Origin: Chitinophaga caseinilytica
GTDB lineage: Bacteria; Bacteroidota; Bacteroidia; Chitinophagales; Chitinophagaceae
Length of the DNA: 64,000 bases
Reading direction: 5' to 3'
Assembly (NCBI RefSeq): GCF_038396765.1
Contig: NZ_CP150096.1
Location: 2,773,001-2,837,000 of the forward strand
The translations under genes were made by a program, and so were the position numbers. The notes beneath the pieces were generated by a model that was given only the letters and a program-made list of their open reading frames with translations, ran no database searches and had not been told where the DNA came from. Positions 32,198 through 41,251 of the stretch are shown one piece after another; positions within the stretch are counted from its first letter, which is position 1; every line of letters starts with the position of its first letter.

Positions 32198-32404
32198 ATG
32201 AATGAGGAAGTGTTGCTCATGATATTGTTTCTTGCCCACCTGTGGCTGGTGGTCCGTTTTGTGGTGCTTCATACTTTTAAAAGGACCGACAACAACCGCC
32301 CTTATCACCTGAAATGGCTCATGCTGGTATTTTTTGTGCCCTTTTTGGGATACGGCCTCTATTTCTGGTTAACCCGCAAGAGCATTTCCGAAAATCAATC
32401 CTGA
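32198..32404 (+). CDS. Small two-helix membrane protein
   Basis: 68 residues from ATG 32198 (a start at 32183 adds five residues). A first hydrophobic helix (VLLMILFLAHLWLVVRFVVL) is followed by a polar loop (KRTDNNRPYHLK) and a second helix (LMLVFFVPFLGYGLYFWLT), then a short charged tail. The loop-helix pattern faintly recalls the phospholipase D N-terminal membrane module, but no enzyme domain follows. Function unknown. It lies 55 bp past the small RNA terminator. Confidence 0.55.
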   Translation: MNEEVLLMILFLAHLWLVVRFVVLHTFKRTDNNRPYHLKWLMLVFFVPFLGYGLYFWLTRKSISENQS

Positions 32405-32594
32405 TCCGGCGTTATTTTCGTCAAACTTGTCTGACCTTGCTTGCCGCCGATATATGCCTGAAATTCGGCTTATTTCCCCCATTAATCGCTAAAATTCGAT
32501 CCCGGTCATCCGGTAGATGTTCGGGATAAAGGAAGCGCAATGTTCCCTGGAGGCGCATTTTGCGGGTTATCTGTCGAAAATCCAACTTAAAAAG
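32405..32594. other. Gap with no gene recognised
   Basis: No gene or clear promoter is visible between the small membrane protein and the terminator at 32595. Short imperfect repeats of GGCGCATTTTGCGGG type are present but not distinctive. Confidence 0.5.
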
Positions 32595-32641
32595 AATGCT
32601 GGACAGACCATCCGTTCGATGCATCCGTCCAGCATTGTTTT
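32595..32641. terminator. Bidirectional terminator between convergent genes
   Basis: AATGCTGGAC (32595-32604) pairs perfectly with GTCCAGCATT (32627-32636). The 22-nt interior can also fold. A T-run follows on the plus strand (GTTTTT) and a T-rich tract on the minus strand, so it may serve both the small membrane protein and the PrsW gene. Confidence 0.75.
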
Positions 32642-32714
32642 TGAAAATCGGCCGGTGAATGCCCGGCTTCGGTCCGGTTATTAACCAGTGAATAGCGTTT
32701 GGTAATAGCGCCCA

Positions 32715-33452
32715 TCAATCCGGGTCCCGCTCTTTTTCCATTTTTACCGCGTTCTCATTTTCCTGCCGCAACCTTTCCCACTCTCGGGAAGTAGCCCTGT
32801 GCTGCCGGATTGCCCGGATAGACAGGCGAACGGCGATAAAAAGGCACACCAGCGCCGCCAGTACCTGGAAGATGCTGTCGCCAATAAACAGGAAGAAATC
32901 GAACGCGCCATGGAACACCACCGCCCAGAAAAGCCCTGTGAACAACAACGTGCCCCTGTGCTGGGGGATAAACTTCGCCAACCCCGCATAATACCCCATC
33001 AAAATCGCAAAACAGGCATGCGCCGGCACGGAAATGAACATCCGCGCCCAACCCGTGGCCATTCCATATTGGTACACGTAGCTGATATTTTCCGCCGTCG
33101 CGAAACCCATCCCGATCATCACGGAATACACGATACCGTCAAACGGCTCGTCGAACGCTTTTTTCGGGTAAGCGAAGAACCGCAGCACGAGGTATTTTCC
33201 ACCTTCTTCACTGAGCCCCACGATGAGGAAAGCATAGATCGCGCTGCTGAGCAAACCGTCGCCTGAAGGCCGCCAGCCGCGGATAGCTGCCACCGTCTGC
33301 ACGAAAAGCGGCAACGCCACGCAGAGTACGCCCAGCAGGAAACAGCGTACCAGCAGGCCCAGGGGCTCACGGTTGCGCTGGTCGAGCGCGTATATGATCA
33401 GCATGATGGCGATCCCCGGCGCTACGGCCAGGGCGAATGAATTCATTAACAT
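32715..33452 (-). CDS. PrsW-family glutamic-type intramembrane protease
   Basis: 245 residues with about seven hydrophobic helices. The family motifs are present: EEGGK (82-86), GMGFATAENISYVY (about 113-126) and a membrane histidine in VPAHACFAILMGYYAG. The C-terminus is charged (ENAVKMEKERDPD) and cytoplasmic. PrsW cleaves anti-sigma factor RsiW in Bacillus; an equivalent substrate here is not known, though this window does contain an anti-sigma factor. The start codon is one base past the polX stop, so the two are translationally coupled. Confidence 0.9.
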   Translation of the reverse strand: MLMNSFALAVAPGIAIMLIIYALDQRNREPLGLLVRCFLLGVLCVALPLFVQTVAAIRGWRPSGDGLLSSAIYAFLIVGLSEEGGKYLVLRFFAYPKKAFDEPFDGIVYSVMIGMGFATAENISYVYQYGMATGWARMFISVPAHACFAILMGYYAGLAKFIPQHRGTLLFTGLFWAVVFHGAFDFFLFIGDSIFQVLAALVCLFIAVRLSIRAIRQHRATSREWERLRQENENAVKMEKERDPD

Positions 33453-33453
33453 G

Positions 33454-35136
33454 TCAGATTCCTTTGGATTGTCTCCGGGCTGCCAGCCAGGCTTCCAGTT
33501 CGGACAGGCTGAAGCTGCTCAGGTTTTTGTCGGCAGTGAGACCGCCTTTTTGTGCGGCGAGCGTGCCGTAACGGATGTCGGCAAAGCCTTCGATCGTGTG
33601 CGCGTCCGGGTCGATGGAGAGCATCGCGCCCTTGTCGATGGCCAGGGAGATCCATTCCCAGTCGATGTCGAGCCGGCGCGGGTGCGCGTTCAGTTCGATC
33701 ACCACCTGGTTGGCCACGCAGGCGTCGATAATGGCGGGATGATTTACGGGATAACCGTTGCGGCTCAGCAGGAGGCGGCCGGTCATATGCCCGAGGATCG
33801 TCGTATACGGGTTTGCGATGGCTGCCAGCAGGCGGGCCATGGCTTTTTCTTCCGGCATTTTGAGGTTGGAGTGTACGGAGGCGATCACCAGGTCGAAGCT
33901 GCGGAGGATATCGTCCGGGTAATCCAGGCTGCCGTCGTTCAGAATATCTGCTTCGATGCTTTTGAAGATTTTGAAGGGCGCGAGTTGTTTGTTCAGTTCG
34001 TCGATCTGCGCGTGCTGCGCCAGGATGCGGTCGGGCTGAAGGCCGTTGGCATAGAACGCGGAGCGGGAGTGATCGGAGATGACGAGATATTCGAAACCTT
34101 TATCCCTGGCGGCTTTAGCCATATCTTCCAGTGAGCTGGCGCCATCGCTCCATTGGGAGTGGGAGTGGATGATGCCTTTAATATCGCTGGCCTGGATAGG
34201 TTCGGGGAGTTTGCCGGCGGCGGCTTTGAGGAGGATATCGGGTGTTTCGCGGAGGGCGGGGGCGATGACCGGGAGGCCGGCGCGGGTGAAAATTTCGGTT
34301 TCGGTGGTTTCTGTTCCGCCGTTGGCAGCGCCTTCGCGCGCGAAGAACGCGGTGAGGAAGGCATCGGTGCCGGTGGTGGTGAAGAGTTTGGTGGCGAAAT
34401 GTTCGGGTGCGGTGCCGAAGAGGCGTATTTTGACCTGTTCACGGAATTGAACGAGGATGGAATCGTCGGTATTGCCGAGCCTTTCGAATCCTTCGAGGGC
34501 GTGGAAGGTGTCGGAGATCTGGTTGATGGGGGTGCCTACAACGAATTCCAGTTCATCGATAACGGGTTGCTGGCGGCGGTAGGCGCCGGTGGGGGAGACG
34601 GGAGATCCGGGGAAGGATTTCCCGAGGAGGGTGAGGAGTTCATTGGCGAAGGGTTCTACTTCGGCGAAGAGGAACCTTTCGCGGTTGGAGAGGAAGAATT
34701 CGATGCTCTGGCGGATGGATTCCTGCGTTTTGGCGCCGAACCCTTTGAGGAGGGTGAGCCGGTTTTCGTTGCAGGCGTAGAGGAGTTCGCCGAGGGTTTC
34801 GACTTCGAGTTCTTTCCAGATGGTGGCGATCTTTTTGGGCCCGATGCCTTTGATGCGCATCATGTCGAGGATGCCTGCGGGTGTTTTGGCGAGGTATTCT
34901 TCGAGGAGGGGGAAGGCGCCGGTGTCGAGCATTTCGCAAACAGATTTGCCGGTGGATTCGCCGATGCCTTTAATGCGGAAGATAGCGTCTCTGGGAGTTT
35001 CCTGGAGGGGAACGGTGAGTTTTTCTATCTGGAAAGCCGCGTTGGCGAAGGATTTGGCTTTAAAGGGATTATCTCCATGGATGTCCATGAGTTTGGCGAG
35101 CAGGGAGAAGTTATCGGCGATGACGTAGTTATCCAT
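33454..35136 (-). CDS. polX: PolX family DNA polymerase / 3'-5' exonuclease
   Basis: 560 residues from ATG 35136 (MDNYVIADNFSLLAKLMDIHG); a further in-frame ATG at 35175 adds 13 residues not typical of the family. Order: N-terminal 8-kDa-like domain, helix-hairpin-helix segments (IKGIGESTGKSV, IKGIGPKKIATIWKELEVETLG), polymerase beta-like core, and a C-terminal PHP domain with HSHSQWSDGASSLEDM, VISDHSRSAFYANGL and NAHPRRLDIDW metal motifs. The polymerase core is poor in obvious catalytic Asp pairs (ELEFVVG is seen where an Asp motif is expected), so activity may rest mainly in the PHP nuclease, as reported for some bacterial PolX (inference). Likely role is base excision or gap repair. Confidence 0.9.
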   Translation of the reverse strand: MDNYVIADNFSLLAKLMDIHGDNPFKAKSFANAAFQIEKLTVPLQETPRDAIFRIKGIGESTGKSVCEMLDTGAFPLLEEYLAKTPAGILDMMRIKGIGPKKIATIWKELEVETLGELLYACNENRLTLLKGFGAKTQESIRQSIEFFLSNRERFLFAEVEPFANELLTLLGKSFPGSPVSPTGAYRRQQPVIDELEFVVGTPINQISDTFHALEGFERLGNTDDSILVQFREQVKIRLFGTAPEHFATKLFTTTGTDAFLTAFFAREGAANGGTETTETEIFTRAGLPVIAPALRETPDILLKAAAGKLPEPIQASDIKGIIHSHSQWSDGASSLEDMAKAARDKGFEYLVISDHSRSAFYANGLQPDRILAQHAQIDELNKQLAPFKIFKSIEADILNDGSLDYPDDILRSFDLVIASVHSNLKMPEEKAMARLLAAIANPYTTILGHMTGRLLLSRNGYPVNHPAIIDACVANQVVIELNAHPRRLDIDWEWISLAIDKGAMLSIDPDAHTIEGFADIRYGTLAAQKGGLTADKNLSSFSLSELEAWLAARRQSKGI

Positions 35137-35210
35137 AGGGGTGTAAGTTAACAAAAAAAGAACCTCGATTTTCATCGAGGTTCTTTATGCTACAGTTTGT
35201 AAATCCGATC

Positions 35211-35609
35211 TTACATGGCCGGAGCTGCAGGAGCAGAGGGAGTTGCTTTTTTAGCAACTTTCTTTTTCGGAGCAGCTTTCTTAGCGGCGGCTTTTTTAGG
35301 AGCAGCTTTCTTGGCAGCGGCTTTCTTAGGAGCAGCTTTCTTAGCAGCGGCTTTTTTAGGAGCAGCTTTCTTAGCAGCAGCTTTTTTCGGAGCGGCTTTC
35401 TTAGCAGCGGCTTTTTTAGGAGCAGCTTTCTTAGCAGCAGCTTTTTTGGGAGCAGCTTTCTTAGCAGCGGCTTTTTTAGGAGCAGCTTTCTTAGCAGCAG
35501 CTTTTTTGGGAGCAGCTTTCTTAGCAGCAGCTTTTTTAGGAGCGGCTTTCTTAGCAGCAGCTTTCTTCGGAGCAGCTTTTTTAGCAGCGGCTTTCTTAAT
35601 TGTTGCCAT
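35211..35609 (-). CDS. Histone H1-like lysine/alanine-rich DNA-binding protein
   Basis: 132 residues: MATIKK, eleven tandem 10-residue units [10 protein letters not shown], and a [16 protein letters not shown] tail. The composition (Lys, Ala, Pro) resembles the C-terminal tail of eukaryotic histone H1 and bacterial Hc-like proteins, which bind and condense DNA without a fixed fold. The 30-bp DNA repeat is almost uniform, so unit number should vary between strains. It lies between polX and rpmA on the same strand. Confidence 0.85.
   Translation of the reverse strand: MATIKKAAAKKAAPKKAAAKKAAPKKAAAKKAAPKKAAAKKAAPKKAAAKKAAPKKAAAKKAAPKKAAAKKAAPKKAAAKKAAPKKAAAKKAAPKKAAAKKAAPKKAAAKKAAPKKKVAKKATPSAPAAPAM
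35281..35595 (-). repeat. Eleven 30-bp tandem repeats in the histone H1-like gene
   Basis: Each unit encodes [10 protein letters not shown] with only third-position variation (AAA/AAG, GCA/GCG/GCC, CCT/CCC/CCG). Because the unit lacks stops, both strands have long spurious open frames here. Boundaries are approximate. Confidence 0.85.
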
Positions 35610-35680
35610 TGTTTTTTGAATTTTGGGTTAGTAATTAAAATTGGGTATTAAAAAAACTTTATGGCAAACACTACGCTAAA

Positions 35681-35959
35681 TTAGGCTTCCGCCTGCGCAG
35701 TGGTGTCAAATGATTTAACGGAAACGAAAGTGCGGTTTTCGCGACCTTTCCTGAATTCCACCACACCGTCGGTCAGCGCATAGATCGTGAAGTCCTTGCC
35801 GATACCTACGTTGGAACCAGCATGGTACACGGTGCCTCTCTGACGGATGATGATGTTACCGGCTACAGCTGCCTGACCGCCGAAGATTTTAACCCCGAGC
35901 CTTTTGCTTTGGGAATCCCGGCCGTTCTTTACACTACCTTCACCTTTTTTGTGTGCCAT
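35681..35959 (-). CDS. rpmA: 50S ribosomal protein L27
   Basis: 92 residues, [24 protein letters not shown] at the N-terminus, followed by [25 protein letters not shown]. The N-terminal arm reaches the peptidyl-transferase centre. It starts directly with MAHKKG, without the cleaved Firmicutes-type extension. It is transcribed with rplU, 37 bp downstream of it. Confidence 0.98.
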   Translation of the reverse strand: MAHKKGEGSVKNGRDSQSKRLGVKIFGGQAAVAGNIIIRQRGTVYHAGSNVGIGKDFTIYALTDGVVEFRKGRENRTFVSVKSFDTTAQAEA

Positions 35960-35996
35960 TGTATTATAACTTTAGAAACTTTTAGTCAATATGAAT

Positions 35997-36299
35997 TTAA
36001 GCAATTTCGTTGATCTTGATCTTGGTGAAATGGGTACGATGGCCCACTTTCTTCCGGAAGCCTTTCCTGCGCTTCATTTTGAAGGCGATAACTTTATCAC
36101 CTTGCACATGGCCCAGAATTTCAGCCTTGATCACTGATTTTACATCAGTACCTACGGTAATCTTACCGTCGTTGTCAGTCAGCAGAACTTCTGCAAATTC
36201 TACTTTATCTCCGACGTTACCAGCCAGTTGGTGAACGAAGATCTCCTGATCTTTTTGCACCTTGAACTGCTGACCTGCGATTGTTACAACTGCGAACAT
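35997..36299 (-). CDS. rplU: 50S ribosomal protein L21
   Basis: 101 residues from ATG 36299 (MFAVVTIAGQQFKVQKDQEIFV); the open frame goes back to 36326, but the promoter -7 box lies there. The C-terminal RRKGFRKKVGHRTHFTKIKI is the conserved rRNA-binding tail. It is the first gene of the rplU-rpmA operon. Confidence 0.98.
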   Translation of the reverse strand: MFAVVTIAGQQFKVQKDQEIFVHQLAGNVGDKVEFAEVLLTDNDGKITVGTDVKSVIKAEILGHVQGDKVIAFKMKRRKGFRKKVGHRTHFTKIKINEIA

Positions 36300-36323
36300 A
36301 GTATTTCCAAAAATAATTTCCTG

Positions 36324-36355
36324 CAAAGGTATTACTTTGTTTTTTAATCAACAAA
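36324..36355 (-). promoter_or_regulatory. Promoter of rplU-rpmA
   Basis: On the minus strand TTTG (complement of 36352-36355), 20 bp, then TACCTTTG (complement of 36324-36331) fits the -33/-7 consensus. The start would be near 36317, giving a short leader before the ATG at 36299. Confidence 0.65.
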
Positions 36356-36580
36356 ACAATTCCTGCAATTTTAATGCCCGTTCACCCGGCATGGGTTTTT
36401 ACAGGCTTGAAAAATAGTAGATTACATATCAAAGATACGCACTTTTTACAATTTTAGTTTTTTTTAACAATTGTATACATATCCCCCTTCCCCCGCACCC
36501 GCAGGCCACCTGCCGCTTTACACCCTGCAAGCCCCGCCAGTGGCCAGTTCTAAAAACGCTTAACTTGCGGACAATTTTTA

Positions 36581-36588
36581 TACATTTG
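36581..36588 (+). promoter_or_regulatory. -7 box upstream of the GH3-family gene
   Basis: TACATTTG matches TAnnTTTG 31 bp before the start codon. No TTTG is found at 19-20 bp upstream (a TTG is only 13 bp away), so the assignment is tentative. Confidence 0.4.
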
Positions 36589-36619
36589 TTACTTACGTTG
36601 ATCATTAAAATAACGGGGC

Positions 36620-38119
36620 ATGAAGTTTAAATCACTGCTGGCCAAACCATTTGCTTCCATTATCGCCGGAAAGGTGAAGAAGGAAATGATGCGGGCGGCG
36701 GAAGACCAGGAGGCCATCCTCCAGGATTTGCTGAAGACGGGCAGGAAAACAGAGTTCGGGAAAGAGCACACATTCGAGAATATTCACAATTATCAGGAAT
36801 ATAAACAGGCCGTTCCCATCCGTGACTACGAGCAGTTCCGGCCCTGGATCGAGAAAATAAAGGAAGGGCGCCACAACATCCTCTGGAAAGGCCTGCCCAT
36901 GTACTTCGCCAAAACGTCGGGCACCACCAGCGGCGTCAAATACATCCCGATCTCCAAGGAATCGATCGATCATCACTTCAATACGTCCCGCAACGCCGTT
37001 TTCTGCAACGTCGTGGAAACGGGCGACGCGTCGGCCTTCGACGGCAAGCTCATCTTCCTTTCCGGCTCCCCCGAACTGGAAAGGATCGCGGGCATCCCCA
37101 CCGGCCGGCTCAGCGGCATCGCCAACCACCAGATCCCCCGGTACCTCCGTACCAACCAACTGCCCACTTACGAAACCAACTGTATCGAAGACTGGGAGAC
37201 CAAGCTGGGAAAGATCGTGGACGAGACCATCAACCAGGATATGCGCCTCATATCCGGCATTCCGCCGTGGATGCAGATGTATTTCGACGAACTGATCGCC
37301 CGGAGCGGCAAGCCGGTCGGCGAACTGTTCCCCAACTTCAACCTCCTCGTGCACGGCGGCGTCAATTTCGAGCCGTACCGCGCCAAACTGATGGATTCCA
37401 TCGGCCGGAAAGTGACCACCATCGAAACTTTTCCCGCGTCGGAAGGCTTTTTCGCCTACCAGGACACCCAGCAGCAGGAGGGCCTTCTCCTCAACACCAA
37501 CGCCGGCATCTTCTTCGAATTCGTGCCAGCGGCGGAGATCTTCTCGCCCAACCCCACCCGTATTTCCCTCAAAGACGTGGAAACAGGGGTGAATTACGCC
37601 ATGATCGTGAGCACCAATGCCGGATTGTGGGCATATAATATAGGAGACACCGTGAAGTTCGTGTCCCGCAACCCCTACCGTATCGTCGTAACCGGCCGTA
37701 CCAAGCACTTCATTTCCGCCTTCGGCGAACACGTCATCGGCGAAGAAGTGGAGCACAGCCTCATGGGCGTGGCCGGCCGCCACGGCGTCCGCATCACCGA
37801 ATTCACCGTTGCGCCAAAAATCCAGGTGAACGGCGAACTGCCTTACCATGAGTGGTTCGTGGAGTTCGAAGACGTGCCCGGCAACCTCGACGGCTTTGCG
37901 CAGGAGGTAGACGCGGCGATGCAGGAGCAGAACATTTATTATAACGACCTGTTGACCGGCAATATCCTGCAAACCCTGAAAATCAGGCCGGTACGCAAGA
38001 ACGGGTTTATCGACTATATGAAATCCATCGGAAAACTGGGCGGGCAGAACAAGGTGCCCCGCCTCAGTAACGACCGTACCATCGCGGACGAGCTGGGCAA
38101 ATACCTGGAAGGCCGCTGA
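36620..38119 (+). CDS. GH3 auxin-responsive promoter family acyl-adenylating protein
   Basis: 499 residues. It shows the GH3/ANL-superfamily pattern: KTSGTTSGVKYIPIS (about 96-110) is the phosphate-binding loop, then a carboxylate-binding region (YPASEGFF-like, here FPASEGFFAYQD) and RIVVTGRTKHFISAFGEHV as the hinge and A8 motif. Plant GH3 enzymes join acids to amino acids after adenylation; bacterial members are common in Bacteroidota but their substrate is not established. It is monocistronic, with a GC hairpin after the stop. Confidence 0.88.
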   Translation: MKFKSLLAKPFASIIAGKVKKEMMRAAEDQEAILQDLLKTGRKTEFGKEHTFENIHNYQEYKQAVPIRDYEQFRPWIEKIKEGRHNILWKGLPMYFAKTSGTTSGVKYIPISKESIDHHFNTSRNAVFCNVVETGDASAFDGKLIFLSGSPELERIAGIPTGRLSGIANHQIPRYLRTNQLPTYETNCIEDWETKLGKIVDETINQDMRLISGIPPWMQMYFDELIARSGKPVGELFPNFNLLVHGGVNFEPYRAKLMDSIGRKVTTIETFPASEGFFAYQDTQQQEGLLLNTNAGIFFEFVPAAEIFSPNPTRISLKDVETGVNYAMIVSTNAGLWAYNIGDTVKFVSRNPYRIVVTGRTKHFISAFGEHVIGEEVEHSLMGVAGRHGVRITEFTVAPKIQVNGELPYHEWFVEFEDVPGNLDGFAQEVDAAMQEQNIYYNDLLTGNILQTLKIRPVRKNGFIDYMKSIGKLGGQNKVPRLSNDRTIADELGKYLEGR

Positions 38120-38145
38120 AAACCGGCATTCCCCAGGTAAATATT

Positions 38146-38175
38146 CCCCGCCCAACAGGCGGGGCGGCCCTTTTC
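38146..38175 (+). terminator. Terminator after the GH3-family gene
   Basis: CCCCGCC (38146-38152) pairs perfectly with GGCGGGG (38158-38164) around a 5-nt loop; the T-stretch is short and delayed (GGCCCTTTT). Confidence 0.55.
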
Positions 38176-38233
38176 GCACGCCGCAATTGAAAAAACCTTT
38201 AAATTTAAACGCAAGGAGAGATTCAATCTGATC

Positions 38234-39397
38234 ATGAGTAAAAAACGTATAGGCATTTTCGGGTCTACCGGCTCTATCGGCCGCCAGGCACTGGAAGTGA
38301 TCGAAGCCCACCCCGCCCTGTTCGAAGTGGAAGTGCTGACCGCACAATCGAACGACGCGCTGCTGATCGAGCAGGCGCTGAAACACCGGCCCAACGCCGT
38401 AGTGATCGGCGATGAAACCAAGTACGCCGCAGTGAAGGACGTTTTATTCGACCAGGGGATCAAAGTGTTTGCCGGCCCTTCCGCCATGGTGGAAGTGGCC
38501 GCATGGGATTCCATCGACCTGTTTTTGTCTGCCATCGTGGGCTTCGCCGGGCTTGCGCCTACGCTGAGCGCCCTGGAGCAGGGCACGCCCGTGGCCCTCG
38601 CCAACAAGGAAACCCTTGTGGTGGCGGGAGACATCGTCATGGCAACTGCCCGCAAGAAGAACGTGCCCCTCATCCCGGTGGATTCCGAGCATTCCGCCAT
38701 TTTCCAATGCCTGCAGGGCGAACCGCTTTCCAAAGTGGAAAAGGTGATCCTCACGGCTTCCGGCGGACCGTTCCTCGGCAAAAAGACGAATTTCCTCATC
38801 AACGTAAAGAAAGACCACGCCCTGCAGCATCCCAACTGGAGCATGGGCGCCAAGATCAGCATCGATTCGGCCACCCTCATGAACAAGGGTTTGGAAATGA
38901 TCGAGGCCAAGTGGCTGTTCGGTTTGCATGCAGACCAGATCGAGGTGATCATCCATCCGCAGTCGATCATCCATTCTATGGTGCAATTCGCCGATGGTTC
39001 CATCAAAGCACAGATGGGCCTGCCCGATATGAAGCTGCCCATCCAGTATGCCATGGGGTATCCGGACAGGCTGGTCAACGAATTCCCGCGGTTTTCCTTC
39101 AAGAATTATCCTTCCCTGACCTTCGAACAGCCCGACGTGAAAACGTTCCGCAACCTGGCGATCGCCATGGAGGCGCTGCGCAAGGGCGGCAACGCCGCCT
39201 GCGTCATGAACGCAGCCAACGAAGAAGTGGTGAACGCTTTCCTGAAAAACAGGATCGGGTTCCTGCAGATGACGGAGGTGATCGAGGAAACGATGGCGAA
39301 AGTGCCATTCGTCGAGAAGCCGACTTTACAGCAATATTACCAGGCCGACACAGCTGCCCGCGATCATGCCGCAGAATTGATACATAGCCTGACCTAA
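38234..39397 (+). CDS. dxr: 1-deoxy-D-xylulose 5-phosphate reductoisomerase
   Basis: 387 residues. It converts DXP to 2-C-methylerythritol 4-phosphate, the first committed step of the MEP isoprenoid pathway. GSTGSIGRQALEVI (about 10-23) binds NADPH; ALANKETLVVAGD, PVDSEHSAIFQCLQG and SASGGPF-like (TASGGPFLGKK) are family signatures, and ISIDSATLMNKGLEMIEAKWLF carries metal and substrate ligands. rseP follows after 43 bp, the common dxr-rseP order. Confidence 0.98.
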   Translation: MSKKRIGIFGSTGSIGRQALEVIEAHPALFEVEVLTAQSNDALLIEQALKHRPNAVVIGDETKYAAVKDVLFDQGIKVFAGPSAMVEVAAWDSIDLFLSAIVGFAGLAPTLSALEQGTPVALANKETLVVAGDIVMATARKKNVPLIPVDSEHSAIFQCLQGEPLSKVEKVILTASGGPFLGKKTNFLINVKKDHALQHPNWSMGAKISIDSATLMNKGLEMIEAKWLFGLHADQIEVIIHPQSIIHSMVQFADGSIKAQMGLPDMKLPIQYAMGYPDRLVNEFPRFSFKNYPSLTFEQPDVKTFRNLAIAMEALRKGGNAACVMNAANEEVVNAFLKNRIGFLQMTEVIEETMAKVPFVEKPTLQQYYQADTAARDHAAELIHSLT

Positions 39398-39440
39398 TTA
39401 CTTACATTCGCAAAAAATACCTGGTTTTTCAAGCAAATAC

Positions 39441-40790
39441 ATGGAAACAACCGCAATATTAGTCAAGGCAGGCCAGTTGCTCCTTTCTTTATCGATCCTC
39501 GTGGTCCTGCATGAACTTGGGCACTTTATCCCGGCCAAACTGTTTAAAACGAAAGTGGAGAAGTTCTACCTCTTCTTCGATCCCTGGTTTTCCCTTTTCA
39601 AATTCAAGAAAGGCGACACCGAATATGGCGTTGGCTGGCTGCCGTTGGGCGGCTATGTGAAGATCGCGGGGATGATCGACGAGAGTATGGACAAGGAGCA
39701 GATGAACCGGCCGCCGGAGCCCTGGGAGTTCCGTTCCAAGCCGGCCTGGCAGCGCCTGATCATCATGATCGGCGGTGTGACGGTGAACCTCGTGCTGGGT
39801 TTTCTCATTTATACGATGATCCTTTGGCATTGGGGCGAGAAGATTTTGCCGGTCGAAAACGTGAAATACGGTATTCATACGGATTCCGTGGGTTACAGCA
39901 TCGGGTTGATGGAAGGGGATAAGATCGTGGCGGTAGACGGTAAAAAACCGGAAGATTTCCGGGACATCACCAAAGGCGTGATCCTCGACGAAGCCAAAAC
40001 CATCCAGGTGATCCGCGACGGGCAGCAGCTCGATGTGCATATTAAAGATGGATTTGTGGGGGGGACGATCCGGAAGAAGGGCGCCATAGCGGCTGTCAGG
40101 CTACCGGCGGTGATCGATACCGTTATCGCGAAAGTGAAAAAGGAGGAGACGCCCGCATACAAAGCCGGGTTGCTGGCAGGGGATACCGTGCTGGCGATCA
40201 ATGGCCAGCCCGTGCATTATTTCCATGAAATATCGAAACTGGTGGTGAAGGATTCCGGTAAAACGGTGACCGTTATGGTGAAACGTGGCGCGGATACCAT
40301 TACCAAAAGTGCTAAAATCCCTGCGGCAGGGTACCTGGGCGTGAATGTTTTTCCTGACCGGCATCTTGATTTCGTGACGAAGCGGTATACTTTCGGAGAA
40401 GCGATCCCGGCAGGTTTTACAACGGCCATCGAAACGCTGGTAGACTATGTGAAGCAATTACGGTTGATTTTCGTTTCGAAGGAAGTGAAGGCCAGCGAGT
40501 CGCTGGGCGGTTTTATGGCGATCGGGAACCTGTTCCCCTCGGAATGGGACTGGCAGAGCTTCTGGACGCTGACGGCGCTGTTGAGCATCATCCTGGCGTT
40601 CATGAACATTCTCCCGATACCTGCGCTGGACGGGGGGCATGTGCTGTTCCTCATCTATGAGATCATTACCGGCCGCAAGCCGAGTGAGAAGTTCATGGAG
40701 TATGCGCAGATCGTAGGGATGGTATTATTGTTCGGTTTGTTGTTGTATGCGAACGGTTTGGATATCTGGCGAGCGATCACCGGAAAATAA
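39441..40790 (+). CDS. rseP: RseP-type site-2 zinc metalloprotease
   Basis: 449 residues. The first membrane helix carries the zinc motif HELGH (24-28) and the C-terminal membrane region has the third-ligand motif NILPIPALDGGHVLF (about 392-406). One or two PDZ-like domains (about 120-320) lie between. It cleaves membrane-bound anti-sigma factors and signal-peptide remnants. In this window it could act on the FecR-type anti-sigma protein at 45578, but that is inference. Confidence 0.96.
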   Translation: METTAILVKAGQLLLSLSILVVLHELGHFIPAKLFKTKVEKFYLFFDPWFSLFKFKKGDTEYGVGWLPLGGYVKIAGMIDESMDKEQMNRPPEPWEFRSKPAWQRLIIMIGGVTVNLVLGFLIYTMILWHWGEKILPVENVKYGIHTDSVGYSIGLMEGDKIVAVDGKKPEDFRDITKGVILDEAKTIQVIRDGQQLDVHIKDGFVGGTIRKKGAIAAVRLPAVIDTVIAKVKKEETPAYKAGLLAGDTVLAINGQPVHYFHEISKLVVKDSGKTVTVMVKRGADTITKSAKIPAAGYLGVNVFPDRHLDFVTKRYTFGEAIPAGFTTAIETLVDYVKQLRLIFVSKEVKASESLGGFMAIGNLFPSEWDWQSFWTLTALLSIILAFMNILPIPALDGGHVLFLIYEIITGRKPSEKFMEYAQIVGMVLLFGLLLYANGLDIWRAITGK

Positions 40791-40828
40791 ATCAGGAATT
40801 ATTCGTATCTTTGCAGAGCAAAAATACC

Positions 40829-41197
40829 GGGGCTGACCGGTTTTGACAGCATAGGTCTTTGAAAGTGTAAGCATGTCGTGCGTTGGATAATTAGCACGTA
40901 AATCTGAATACCCAAACTTTAATTGGCGAATCTAACTACGCCATGGCTGCCTAATCAGATTAGGTACCCATTATAGCCGCCGGAATTGTGTCCTACTGCG
41001 ACTCCCGCCGCTGAATCAAAACCACAGATGGATAAGTGCACATGGTTTCTGTGAGTGTGCAACGAAAAACTTAACGGATAAGGGCAAGGTTGGTTTGTTC
41101 CGTTCCTGCCAGGCCTCGAAAAAGCAATAAGGAAATAAGCATGTAGAAAGCTTTCCGGGAATATGTTTGGACGCGGGTTCGACTCCCGCCAGCTCCA
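40829..41197 (+). ncRNA. ssrA: Transfer-messenger RNA
   Basis: One-piece tmRNA of about 369 nt. The 5' end GGGGCTGACC pairs with 3' CAGCTCC to form the acceptor stem, followed by discriminator A at 41197. The T-arm loop GGTTCGACTCC lies at about 41176-41186. CCA is not encoded (CGA follows), so it must be added. The reading frame at 40925-40954 encodes the tag GESNYAMAA followed by TAA, a typical Bacteroidota tag with the AA end recognised by ClpXP-type proteases. With SmpB it rescues stalled ribosomes. Confidence 0.95.
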
Positions 41198-41218
41198 CGA
41201 AAAATTTTTGAATTTTTG

Positions 41219-41251
41219 ATAGGTAAGTCATCCGGCTTACCTATTTTTTTT
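41219..41251 (+). terminator. Terminator of ssrA
   Basis: ATAGGTAAG (41219-41227) pairs perfectly with CTTACCTAT (41236-41244), followed by an eight-T tract. Confidence 0.92.

Noticed and set aside
35187..35651. Plus-strand open frames of 134-154 codons rich in Ser/Phe or Ala/Phe
   Set aside because: They mirror the 30-bp repeat of the histone H1-like gene, which lacks stops in several frames. The minus-strand frame has a sensible start and basic composition.
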